This document shows positions 23,116 through 30,508 of a DNA stretch of 32,137 nucleotides, in pieces (position 1 is the first letter of the stretch; each line of letters starts with the position of its first letter). A program made the position numbers and the translations under genes. The notes beneath the pieces were generated by a model. The model had not been told where the DNA came from. It worked only from the letters and a program-made list of their open reading frames with translations, and did no database searches. The stretch is from assembly GCA_964603155.1 (NCBI GenBank), contig CAZRTZ010000032.1, positions 1 through 32,137 on the forward strand, in the 5' to 3' direction. The DNA is from VAUL01 sp964603155 (GTDB taxonomy: Bacteria > Desulfobacterota > Desulfuromonadia > Desulfuromonadales > BM103).

Positions 23116-25380
23116 TCAAAAAGTCTTCTTGATGTCAATTTCCCAGCGCTGCTCTTTAACGGCCGCGGTCTCGAGGCAATCCTTGTCGGCTACCCCATAT
23201 TCGTAGGCCACCTGAACCTGGAACTTCTCGAACGGGACCTCCGCCGTAACCCCATACTCCGTGACGTTGGAACCGGTCAGGCCGTAGTGCCGAAATTCGA
23301 CCCGGGAAGAGATAGTCAGGAGTTGGTAAGGAAAGTAAGAGGCCACCAGCCTGAGACCTGCGTACCAAGGGGTGCCGTTAGGGCTCCGTTCACTGTCGAT
23401 ATTGGTGTAATGTTCGTAGAACAGATCCTGCTGGAGTTCGAAGATCCTGCGCTGCAGCCCGGATTCAGAAAACACTGTATAAGTCGCCTTTTGATCCACA
23501 AAAGCCATGCCAGTGCTGCCGGTCGTACCCTCGACCCAGACAAACCCGGCGGTGCCCCCCGTCGACCAGTTGCGCCGCGGCGAATAGGCGATAGTACCGA
23601 CACTCGCAAAAGACCAGTCCGGGATCCCGGCCAGATATTGCAGCAGGCCGAGCTTCGACTGGTACACCGGATAAACCACGTCGTCGCCGGTAACATAGTT
23701 ATTCAGCCAGCTCGCGGAGAGATCACGATCGTCATAGCGCAGATTGTGGCTCAGATTCAGCTGTGACAAGCGGCCCTCATTGCGGCTGATGAAATCGACA
23801 TCCGCGGCAAAGCGGTGACGCAGACGCGGGCTGGAATTCAATTCCAGGAAGAGGTTGGTGAGCGAGCGCCAGGAGGTTCCGGAGACATCGTTGTCCTCCG
23901 AACTGGTGTTGCCGGCCGCCCCCGACAGTCTCGAACGCAGGTATTCGGTCGAGTCGGCCTTATAGTCACCGAAGCCAAGGATCAGCCGCTGGCTGCCGCC
24001 GAAGCGCAGCTCGCTGCTCGCTTGACGGTCGGCAGAAAGTGCCAGTTCCTGTTCGATAAACGTGTCGCCCCGGTCCTGGTTGTCGAAGAGGGAGACGGCA
24101 TATTTCGCCAGCCAGGCAGTGGGCAGGTCGCGGCGGCTGTCGGTGCGCAGCTCGATTTCGGCCCGCGCGGACATCCCGTTCTGTCCGTCTCGCGTGCTGC
24201 GCTTGGTGTCGAGGAATACCGTGCTGGTGGCGATATTCCCAGAAGGCCGCTGCGATTCGAGCTGGTACGTGGCGTAAGAGATGTGCTCGTTCCAAAGCGG
24301 CGTGGTGACGGAATTGCCATACGAGTCCTCCTCGCTTTTATGGTACAGACTCATCCGCCACCGGTTGAGCGAATCATACTGCCCTGACGCCAGCACCGGG
24401 ATCTCCAGGATCTTCTTCAGCTTGTCCGGACGGTTTCCAACCTTGAAGCTTTCCAGGTTGCGCTCGTAGGAGGTGAAGTTGCTCAACACCCAGGAGTTGC
24501 GCTGCGCCTTGGTGAACAAGTTCAACCGGTAGCTGTCCTCCAACCGGTCCTGAGCGTCATATTGTTCCAGAGAGCCGTCAACAGAAACCTGAATCCAGTT
24601 GGTCAGGTTGATCCACTGGCGCATCAGAGTATGATCGACAGTGCCAATCATATAGATCCGGTCTTCGTAATCGTTAGTGGAGTCGATCAGATCTTTGTAC
24701 TGGTTGACCCGGTAGTGGAACCAGTTGTCCTTCTTGTTGAGGGAGACGAACGCCAAATCGCGTAGATGATAGTGCTCCTGGTTGAGCGCCTCGAGGTTGC
24801 GCACGTAAGTGTCTTTATAATCGATCAGCAGTTTGGGCAAATGCGCCAGGGTTTCGCGATAAAGGCCAAGGTAGCTGCCGTTTTTGATCCCCCCCCAGAA
24901 TCTGATGCCGGTTTCCACATGCTGTCCGGAATTCATCAAATCCAGATAGGGACCCCGCTCGATCAGCGCCGTGGCACTGTCGGTCGGACGCGCTACCGTC
25001 AGATCCCGGGAATAAAGCTCGAGCCGGAGGGGGAGCCCACCCGGGGCGAAAACCATTTCGCCATTGTAAAGGACCTTGCCATCGGTAATTGTTGAGTCGT
25101 CATCGTTGAGCGTGGTGGCCAGGGAGGTCCACTGGTAGCCGAGATTCACATCCCAGTAGCCGGCCTGCCCATGATTGATTTGGTGCTTCGACCCGTAAAG
25201 GACTGAGTAATTCTGCAGGAAGCTCCGCGAATCCAGGTCATTGCGGGTATCCTCCTTGTAGTCGCGCTGATAATCGGAGTAGTTCCACCAGGCCATACCT
25301 TGCACCTCGGCATGGACCGCACCGGCAAAACCACCGGTGACAATCAGCGCGAGGAGGAGATGGCGGAGACCCGAGAGCAC
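23116..25380 (-). CDS. Outer-membrane beta-barrel protein
   Basis: A 754-residue protein. A cleavable signal peptide (residues 1 to about 24, ending AVHA) is followed by long alternating amphipathic strands rich in Y, W and D/N/S turns, with no domain I recognise, and a C-terminal IKKTF ending in the phenylalanine typical of barrels inserted by BAM. Length and composition suggest a large barrel of 20 or more strands. It lies between the cytochrome locus and a glycan operon on the same strand. It may be a conduit for multiheme cytochromes (porin-cytochrome type), a secretion channel or a polysaccharide porin. GTG start; AAGGG is about 11 bases upstream. Function unknown. Confidence 0.72.
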   Translation of the reverse strand: MLSGLRHLLLALIVTGGFAGAVHAEVQGMAWWNYSDYQRDYKEDTRNDLDSRSFLQNYSVLYGSKHQINHGQAGYWDVNLGYQWTSLATTLNDDDSTITDGKVLYNGEMVFAPGGLPLRLELYSRDLTVARPTDSATALIERGPYLDLMNSGQHVETGIRFWGGIKNGSYLGLYRETLAHLPKLLIDYKDTYVRNLEALNQEHYHLRDLAFVSLNKKDNWFHYRVNQYKDLIDSTNDYEDRIYMIGTVDHTLMRQWINLTNWIQVSVDGSLEQYDAQDRLEDSYRLNLFTKAQRNSWVLSNFTSYERNLESFKVGNRPDKLKKILEIPVLASGQYDSLNRWRMSLYHKSEEDSYGNSVTTPLWNEHISYATYQLESQRPSGNIATSTVFLDTKRSTRDGQNGMSARAEIELRTDSRRDLPTAWLAKYAVSLFDNQDRGDTFIEQELALSADRQASSELRFGGSQRLILGFGDYKADSTEYLRSRLSGAAGNTSSEDNDVSGTSWRSLTNLFLELNSSPRLRHRFAADVDFISRNEGRLSQLNLSHNLRYDDRDLSASWLNNYVTGDDVVYPVYQSKLGLLQYLAGIPDWSFASVGTIAYSPRRNWSTGGTAGFVWVEGTTGSTGMAFVDQKATYTVFSESGLQRRIFELQQDLFYEHYTNIDSERSPNGTPWYAGLRLVASYFPYQLLTISSRVEFRHYGLTGSNVTEYGVTAEVPFEKFQVQVAYEYGVADKDCLETAAVKEQRWEIDIKKTF

Positions 25381-25428
25381 GACGATTGCTAACCCTTCCA
25401 GTTATAGATATTCGTACAAACAGATGCT

Positions 25429-25444
25429 TGCAAGATTTGTTCCG
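25429..25444 (-). promoter_or_regulatory. Sigma-54-like promoter candidate for the beta-barrel gene
   Basis: The minus strand reads CGGAAC-N5-TTGCA. The essential GG and GC are exactly 12 bases apart, the -12 box is perfect, and the -24 box has two mismatches to TGGCAC. It lies 49 bases upstream of the GTG. No experimental support. Confidence 0.4.
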
Positions 25445-25594
25445 GAAACAGGGGCGCTAATGAGGGGTCTGGCCGCAGCCGCAGCCGCAAGATTTTGCGG
25501 TTTCGCCACCTGCTGCGTCAATTGGCGCAGGGGGTGCGGGAACGAGCAAAGCCGGGTGTGCGGATGCACGGTCGGGGCGGTGCGTTCATTTATC

Positions 25595-25622
25595 GTAGGG
25601 GCAATTCATGAATTGCCCCTAC
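25595..25622. repeat. 28-base perfect palindrome flanking the RAYT remnant
   Basis: A perfect palindrome built from GTAGGGGCAATTCA and its complement. A near-identical palindrome lies at 26132-26155, on the other side of the transposase pseudogene. This is the arrangement of REP sequences mobilised by REP-associated tyrosine transposases. Confidence 0.85.
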
Positions 25623-25638
25623 ACCGGCAACAAACGGC

Positions 25639-26037
25639 CTACCAATCCACCGGCCCATTCCCCGGATGGTTTTCATCCAGCAACCACCGTGCCGGGTTGA
25701 TGGCGATGTAGTCGCGGATCGCCGCCAGGTCGCGGTCGTCGCGAACCACGTGTTCGTCGTCGTTGCCGCCTGCACCGCCATCATCCCCCAACACAATGAT
25801 CCCATGCACATGGTTCGGCATGATAACGAATTGATCCAACTGGACATGCGGACAATGAACCGGCAATTCGTCCCATGTGCGTTGCACCACCACCCCCGCC
25901 GCATTCAATCGCATCCCCCCATCCACCACCTCGCCAAACCAAAATTCACGCCCATGCGTACAAACCGTCACGAAATACGCACCGTGCGTGGACTAATCGT
26001 AATTGGGCAAACGGATGGAATGGCGGCGGTGCGGCAT
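25639..26037 (-). pseudogene. Degraded REP-associated tyrosine transposase (RAYT)
   Basis: The reading frame begins MPHRRHSIRLPNYD, then hits TAG (25993-25995) where the family normally has tyrosine, and continues in frame with STHGAYFVTVCTHGREFWFG. It retains the HUH motif (PNHVHGI) and the YIAINPARW tyrosine region. The segment between them is missing: LGDDGGAGGNDD joins directly to EHVVRDDRDL, whereas intact relatives have several tens more residues there. A nonsense mutation plus an internal deletion make it inactive. The flanking palindromes mark its REP element. Confidence 0.85.
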
Positions 26038-26131
26038 GAGCCCCTCCGAGGATGGCATGGCATAAAATCACAGGAGAGAACGATAACATTCACAACCGTA
26101 ACCACGCTATCCCATCGCACCATCACGTTGG

Positions 26132-26155
26132 AGGGGCAATTCAGGAATTGCCCCT
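26132..26155. repeat. Second REP-like palindrome flanking the RAYT remnant
   Basis: AGGGGCAATTC and GAATTGCCCCT with a two-base centre. The arms match those of the palindrome at 25595-25622, so the two copies bracket the transposase remnant in a unit of about 560 bases. Confidence 0.82.
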
Positions 26156-26200
26156 ACGCGGCCCGATGCCGAGGGCGTATTTGCCCCCCCCTAAACAACA

Positions 26201-26224
26201 CGGGGGGAGCTTTCGCTCCCCCCG
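26201..26224 (-). terminator. Strong intrinsic terminator of the tetraheme cytochrome gene
   Basis: A perfect 10-base GC-rich stem (CGGGGGGAGC / GCTCCCCCCG) is closed, on the minus strand, by a GAAA tetraloop and followed by TGTTGTTT. It begins 32 bases after the cytochrome stop codon. Confidence 0.85.
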
Positions 26225-26255
26225 CATCCGCTCTCACACGAATTTTACGTCAGAA

Positions 26256-26879
26256 TTACTTGATGTGGCAGGCGACGCACAGCGCCGAGCTGTTGTTGGC
26301 GATGCGCAGGAACGGCGCGGCGGTGTTGTCGTGCACGTCGTGGCAGGAGGAGCACCACACCATGTCGGAGCCGCCGTAGGAGAGGGCGCCGGCCATGCCG
26401 CCGGTCCCTTCGATGATCGCCTTGGTACGGATGCCGGTGTCAGCAGCGACGGTCGCGAAGGAGAAGCCGATCGGGTGGTCGTTGCTCATGTCGGTGCCGA
26501 GGTTGGCCGAGGCGCTGGTGGCCGGAACCGCGACGGTGGTGCCGGTGTTCGGCTCGTTGCGCAGGGTCTCGGTCACGACGCCGTCGTGGCAGGAGAGGCA
26601 CAGCGGGGCGTCGGTCGCGTTGATCGAGCCGATGGTCATGCCGGTGGCATTGAGCTCAACACCGACGTAGACGGTGCCGGCGGCGGCGGTGGTGGAGCGG
26701 TTCCACAGCGGGGCGCGGGTCACGGAGGTGTCCGCACCGTGCGGGGTGTGGCAGAACACGCACACTTCGGCGCCCGTGGAGTAGGCCTTCAGGTCGTGCT
26801 TGGAGCCGACGATGGTCCCGGCGGCGAAAGCCGGGGTGGCGATCAGGGCCAGGGCCAGAACTGCGAGAAGCTTCTTCAT
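26256..26879 (-). CDS. Secreted tetraheme c-type cytochrome, OmcE-like nanowire subunit candidate
   Basis: A 207-residue precursor. Signal peptide is residues 1-19 or so (LIATPAFA). Four CxxCH motifs lie at C40-H44, C94-H98, C176-H180 and C201-H205. Only four further histidines exist in the mature chain (H28, H47, H135, H183), exactly enough for bis-His ligation of all four hemes. The GSKHDL start followed by CVFCHTPHG, wide spacing between hemes, and Gly/Ala/Thr-rich linkers resemble extracellular tetraheme cytochromes that polymerise into filaments in Geobacter. ATG at 26879 has GGAGG seven bases upstream; a longer frame to 27026 has no signal peptide at its start. It has its own promoter candidate, leader hairpin and terminator, suggesting high expression. 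Confidence 0.85.
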   Translation of the reverse strand: MKKLLAVLALALIATPAFAAGTIVGSKHDLKAYSTGAEVCVFCHTPHGADTSVTRAPLWNRSTTAAAGTVYVGVELNATGMTIGSINATDAPLCLSCHDGVVTETLRNEPNTGTTVAVPATSASANLGTDMSNDHPIGFSFATVAADTGIRTKAIIEGTGGMAGALSYGGSDMVWCSSCHDVHDNTAAPFLRIANNSSALCVACHIK

Positions 26880-26924
26880 GTTGTTTCCTCCATAAAAAAT
26901 GTGTTGGGTTTTGGTGGGCCGGCT

Positions 26925-26944
26925 CCGATCGCCAAGGCGATCGG
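26925..26944 (-). promoter_or_regulatory. Hairpin in the 5' leader of the tetraheme cytochrome mRNA
   Basis: A perfect 9-base stem (CCGATCGCC / GGCGATCGG) with a two-base centre, flanked by a direct GAGCCGG pair, lies about 45 bases before the ATG and downstream of the promoter candidate. It could stabilise the mRNA or control translation. It does not match the c-di-GMP/cGAMP (GEMM) riboswitch pattern. Confidence 0.5.
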
Positions 26945-26991
26945 GGTGAGAGCGAACCGGCTCAACGCGATTACTGTTGATGATTGACAAC

Positions 26992-27007
26992 TGCATCAAA
27001 AGTGCCA
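26992..27007 (-). promoter_or_regulatory. Sigma-54-type promoter candidate for the tetraheme cytochrome
   Basis: The minus strand reads TGGCAC-TTTTG-ATGCA. The -24 box is perfect, the GG to GC distance is the required 12 bases, and the -12 box has one mismatch to TTGCA. The predicted start is near 26981, giving a leader of about 100 bases that includes the hairpin at 26925-26944. Confidence 0.62.
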
Positions 27008-27060
27008 AGTCAAACAAAGCCCTCAAAACTGTTGATTTGCAGTATCAGGACTCGGAACCA

Positions 27061-27103
27061 GGCCCTACGCGCCGATGGGCGCCGTCATATTGCGTATAGG
27101 GCC
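27061..27103. other. Nested inverted repeats between NHL gene and tetraheme gene
   Basis: GGCCCTACGC pairs with GCGTATAGGGCC (two-base bulge), enclosing a smaller GCGCC-GATG-GGCGC hairpin. It lies about 55 bases upstream of the sigma-54-like promoter. It could be an attenuating structure, an activator-binding palindrome or a REP-like remnant. Confidence 0.4.
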
Positions 27104-27135
27104 TCGGCTTTTTCGCCAGACCGGTCAATCCGCCC

Positions 27136-27177
27136 CCGGACGCCATCGGCGGCCACTGCTGCCTACTTGGCGTCCGG
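27136..27177 (-). terminator. Stem-loop at the end of the NHL lipoprotein gene
   Basis: Ten-base perfect arms (CCGGACGCCA / TGGCGTCCGG) with a 22-base loop overlap the stop codon of the NHL gene. No T-run follows, so it may be a processing or mRNA-stabilising structure rather than a terminator. Confidence 0.4.
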
Positions 27178-28278
27178 CCTGGTCTGAGCCTCTTTCACCA
27201 GCCGCTCCAAATTGGCCAACTCCTCCGGGGTCAACGGGTGCTCGGCGAGATAGCGCGCGTCGAGGTAGCGCCACATAGAGAAACGCTTGAAGAGGCGATC
27301 GACGACATAGACGATGTTATTGCGATCGACGAAGATTCCGCTCGGCGTGGCGAAACCAAATGGGGAGCCGAGGTTTTTCTCCCCGCCGGTCACCAGCAGC
27401 AGCCTGCCGTCGGGGGCGTAGGTAAAGATGCCATTGCGCCGCACGTCGGCCACCCACAGGTTGCCCTCGCCATCGAAGGCCAAATCCCGGGGAGCCTCGA
27501 ACTGGTAGACCTGGTCGCCGCGCTCGCCGAACGTGCGCAACACCTCCCCTTGCGGGGAGAGTACATAGATCAGGGCCTTGAGCTGCATGGCCACGTACAG
27601 GCTGCCATCAGGGCCGACCGCAATCCCCGTCGGCCCGGTGAATTCATGCTCGGCGGGGATGTTTTCGCCGAGCGCCGGCAGCTTGCGGCCGTCCCGGCTG
27701 AACACGTGGATCTTATGGGCGCGGGGATCACTGATGTAAACCCGGTCGCGCTGATCGTCGACGGCGACGAAGGCCGGCGCAACCATGCTCTCGTCGGTGT
27801 AAAAACCCGTCCGCTTCCCGGCGGGGTTGAAAACGGTCACGCCCCTGAGTTCGAAGTCGGCGACATAGAGGTTGCCGGCGCCATCCATGGCCATTCCGCC
27901 AGGGCGCTGAAACATATTGCCAACCGGGTCGAGAAAGGAGATGGTCCTGGCATTCAGGTCGTAAATGTAAACATTGCCGGCTACCGAGTCAGAGACAAAG
28001 ACCCGCCCCTTGCCGTCGCTGGTGATGCCGAAGGGCATGCGGAAGGTTTGCAGCGGCGGCTTGCCGACGATCGCCTCCAGGCGCTTCTGCGCGTCCGTCT
28101 TGGGGAAGCTATCTTCTGACGAGTAGGTGCCGAGCCATTCGACCCGCGGCTGTTCCGGGGGGAGCGGCCAGAGCACGCGCACCTTGCTCTCCTGGGCCGG
28201 TCCGCTACAGGCGGCGAGCCCCCACAAGGCGACAAACGCGACCATCAGGTTCATTGACAACCTAGCTATTCTGCGCAT
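27163..28278 (-). CDS. NHL-repeat (six-bladed beta-propeller) lipoprotein 2
   Basis: A 371-residue protein. The lipobox LAAC (C24) indicates a lipid-anchored protein. About six NHL blades follow from residue 80, recognisable by repeated GI/GMAxDGxGxLYVAD-type segments (ITSDGKGRVFVSD, MAMDGAGNLYVAD, IAVGPDGSLYVA, LAFDGEGNLWVAD, IFVDRNNIVYVVD). The end, YLDARYLAEHP, recurs in the NHL gene at 29399. ATG at 28278, with GGGGAG nine bases upstream, is chosen over a TTG 21 bases earlier. It follows the octaheme gene by 28 bases. The propeller is likely a protein-binding scaffold for cytochrome secretion or assembly. Confidence 0.82.
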   Translation of the reverse strand: MRRIARLSMNLMVAFVALWGLAACSGPAQESKVRVLWPLPPEQPRVEWLGTYSSEDSFPKTDAQKRLEAIVGKPPLQTFRMPFGITSDGKGRVFVSDSVAGNVYIYDLNARTISFLDPVGNMFQRPGGMAMDGAGNLYVADFELRGVTVFNPAGKRTGFYTDESMVAPAFVAVDDQRDRVYISDPRAHKIHVFSRDGRKLPALGENIPAEHEFTGPTGIAVGPDGSLYVAMQLKALIYVLSPQGEVLRTFGERGDQVYQFEAPRDLAFDGEGNLWVADVRRNGIFTYAPDGRLLLVTGGEKNLGSPFGFATPSGIFVDRNNIVYVVDRLFKRFSMWRYLDARYLAEHPLTPEELANLERLVKEAQTRPDAK

Positions 28279-28306
28279 ACGACAATTCTCCCCAGGCAAA
28301 GGTTAT

Positions 28307-29296
28307 TTATTTTTTGTGACAACTGCGACAAAGCGCATATGCATTGGCCGCTTCATAACGGAGCAGCGTCGCGATTTTGCCAATGTGCGGATCGTGACAG
28401 CTGGCACAGTGGAAAGTCTTTCCAGGCCGGGCCGGATCACGCTTCCCCTCCAGAGGGTGACCGCCGCCAGCGGTGGTGCGCACCACGTGGTCGCGCTTCT
28501 CCACATCATCATGGCAATTGTTGCAAGATTTGTTCACCGAGGCTTCACGCAAGATGCCGGGAGCATCGCTGGCATGTGGCGAATGGCAGGTCAAGCAGAG
28601 CCAGGCGGCCACCGGCCCATGGACGAATGCGGCCTTGTTGCCCGCCGGGAGCGTATCCTCATGACACTCGACGCAGAACTTCCCCTCGTTGTCTGGCACG
28701 GCATACTTGACTGGTTGCGACTTGGTGTCATGGCATGCGACACAATCGAAGACCCCTGTCGGCCCATGCACGTATTTCCCATTTGTAATGGCCAGGTGAC
28801 AGCTACTGCAGGGGTTCTGCCCTGGCACCGGATTGGCCAGCTCATTGACCGAGGGGTTGAGTTTGTGGTGACAACCGTTACACATGGCCTCGCGCTCAGC
28901 CGTGTGAAAAGCGCTGGGGGCAAAGGGGGCGGGAGGCTCGACAACACCAGTCGGCAGAAAAACCTTGACCTTGGCCGTGGCGACGCGCTTGCCGGCAGCA
29001 TAGCCTTCAACCTCAATCTGGTTGACACCCGGATCATATTCGGCCTCAAGAAACACAAAATCCTTGAAACTCTGCCGATATGCGGCCGAAGATATATCGA
29101 TCAGATCGCTTTTCTCGCTGTTGACCTTAATCGTGATGCCATCCAGCGGGGGCTTGTCACCACCCTTTATGACCAGACGCGTGGTCTTGGCTAAAATAGT
29201 CCCGTCGGCAGGCGAGATGATTTCCAGTGCCAGGGCCGGGGTGGCGAAGGCCAGAAAAACAAGTGTTGCAATCGACACGGGTCTCAAAAAATCCAT
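28307..29296 (-). CDS. Octaheme c-type cytochrome with N-terminal beta-sandwich
   Basis: A 329-residue precursor with a signal peptide (to about residue 23, FATPALA). Residues about 24-115 look like an Ig-like beta-sandwich (ISPADGTILAKTTRLVIKGG, VNQIEVEGYA). Eight CxxCH motifs follow, with first Cys at 139, 163, 185, 208, 234, 258, 297 and 323. Repeated VHGP and CHSPH/CHDPH segments supply distal ligands, as in doubled-CXXCH cytochromes. ATG with GGAGG five bases upstream. Probable role: periplasmic or surface electron transfer to or with the adjacent tetraheme protein, with the sandwich as a docking domain. Confidence 0.88.
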   Translation of the reverse strand: MDFLRPVSIATLVFLAFATPALALEIISPADGTILAKTTRLVIKGGDKPPLDGITIKVNSEKSDLIDISSAAYRQSFKDFVFLEAEYDPGVNQIEVEGYAAGKRVATAKVKVFLPTGVVEPPAPFAPSAFHTAEREAMCNGCHHKLNPSVNELANPVPGQNPCSSCHLAITNGKYVHGPTGVFDCVACHDTKSQPVKYAVPDNEGKFCVECHEDTLPAGNKAAFVHGPVAAWLCLTCHSPHASDAPGILREASVNKSCNNCHDDVEKRDHVVRTTAGGGHPLEGKRDPARPGKTFHCASCHDPHIGKIATLLRYEAANAYALCRSCHKK

Positions 29297-29336
29297 AATA
29301 CCTCCGTGATCCTTAGGGACGCTTTCTTTGCTCCCT

Positions 29337-29356
29337 GGGCGTGATGAGTCACGCCC
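29337..29356. other. Intercistronic hairpin between NHL and octaheme genes
   Basis: A perfect 8-base stem (GGGCGTGA / TCACGCCC) with a 4-base loop lies in the 102-base gap. There is no T-run after it on the minus strand. It is probably an mRNA processing or partial attenuation structure. Confidence 0.45.
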
Positions 29357-29398
29357 CCACGTTATATACTCATGCCCGGGCGGGGTTGCAACCCACCC

Positions 29399-30508
29399 CT
29401 AATGAGGTTCCGTGACAATGGGGGCCATCTCTCCGGGCCTGATCGGATGGTCGCTCAGGTACTTTGCATTAAGGTACTGAAAATGATGAACCATCCGGTT
29501 GAGAGAATCAACGACCCAGATCCCGTCCTGGTCATCCACGGCGATGCCGCTGGGCATATAGAATCCTCCCGGCATGACCCGCCCATCCTTGGCAACAAAC
29601 TGGCGGCCGAAGGAGAGGAGGTAGTTGCCCTCGCGATCGAAGACCACGACCTTGTGCCCTAGGGCATCGGTCACATAGATATGCCCGGAAGGACTGACAG
29701 CTAAGGATTTCGGTCGCGAGAACGCCCCCTCGGCCGTACCGACTTCACCGAACATCCTGACGTACCGGTACGACTCATCATCCCTGTCGAACCGCTGAAC
29801 CCTGAAGTTCATGCTGTCAAGAACATACAGGTTCCCGGCATCGTCGAAATCAGCATCGAGCGGATAGTTGAATTGTCCCTCACCATCCCCAAAACCCCCA
29901 AGGTAAGTCACAAACTCCCCGTCGTAGCTAAACAGGGCCAGGCGATGGGCGGGCGGGTCGACAACGGCAATCCGCTTTCGAGTGCGATCGACGGCGACGG
30001 CGGTCGGCCGTTTAAACACTCCCCTACCAAAGGAACCAAGCACGTTTCCCTGCATATCTAAACGCCCGACCATCCCTCGGGTGGAATCAACGACCAAAAC
30101 CTGATTCTCGTCAACAATCGCCACCCCCCCCGGAAGGCCAGCATTCTTTTCCTGAGGTTGCGCCAGAGATAAACTATCAAGTTTGCGTTCGTCCATGTCA
30201 AGCAGGTAGACATTCCGTTTCGAAACGTCGGTGACTAGAACGTGACGCCGCCAGGCATCGACAGCAAACGGCGATGCAAAAACCGGCTTGGCCGGAGCCA
30301 CCCCGAAGACAACCTCCGCAGCCGTGTTAAAGGGACCTCCCTTGACCTTAAAGTTGGCATCGCTGGCATAGAAACCCAGGTACTCAATTTTTGCGCCCGC
30401 CTCGGAAGGAGGCCAGAAATAGCGCAAATGAATCTCATCGGCCACTCTCGCACATCCGGGGAGCCAGAGGGCCAGTACAAGGATGGCCAGCAAACGAGGA
30501 GGCCTCAT
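29399..30508 (-). CDS. NHL-repeat (six-bladed beta-propeller) lipoprotein 1
   Basis: A 369-residue protein with lipobox LPGC (C19). Six NHL blades run from about residue 80 (FAVDAWRRHVLVTD, VAIVDENQVLVVD, VAVDRTRKRIAVVD, ADFDDAGNLYVLD, LAVSPSGHIYVTD, IAVDDQDGIWVVD). The N-terminal IHLRYFWPPSEAGAKIEYLG and the C-terminal YLNAKYLSDHP parallel the NHL gene at 27163, so the two are paralogs. The ATG overlaps the stop of the upstream cytochrome gene by four bases (ATGA), indicating tight co-expression and probably a complex. Confidence 0.84.
   Translation of the reverse strand: MRPPRLLAILVLALWLPGCARVADEIHLRYFWPPSEAGAKIEYLGFYASDANFKVKGGPFNTAAEVVFGVAPAKPVFASPFAVDAWRRHVLVTDVSKRNVYLLDMDERKLDSLSLAQPQEKNAGLPGGVAIVDENQVLVVDSTRGMVGRLDMQGNVLGSFGRGVFKRPTAVAVDRTRKRIAVVDPPAHRLALFSYDGEFVTYLGGFGDGEGQFNYPLDADFDDAGNLYVLDSMNFRVQRFDRDDESYRYVRMFGEVGTAEGAFSRPKSLAVSPSGHIYVTDALGHKVVVFDREGNYLLSFGRQFVAKDGRVMPGGFYMPSGIAVDDQDGIWVVDSLNRMVHHFQYLNAKYLSDHPIRPGEMAPIVTEPH

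Noticed and set aside
26052..26987. A 311-codon open frame on the plus strand
   Set aside because: It is antisense to the tetraheme cytochrome and rich in G, A, V and R repeats; no domain or ribosome site.
26880..27010. GEMM-type (c-di-GMP or cGAMP) riboswitch, often found before Geobacter cytochrome genes
   Set aside because: The leader has a hairpin but lacks the conserved GEMM core and the tetraloop/receptor pattern on either strand.
27061..27115. Plus-strand intrinsic terminator (stem followed by CTTTTT)
   Set aside because: No plus-strand gene ends nearby and both flanking genes are on the minus strand, so the T-run is probably coincidental; the inverted repeat is listed only as an unexplained structure.
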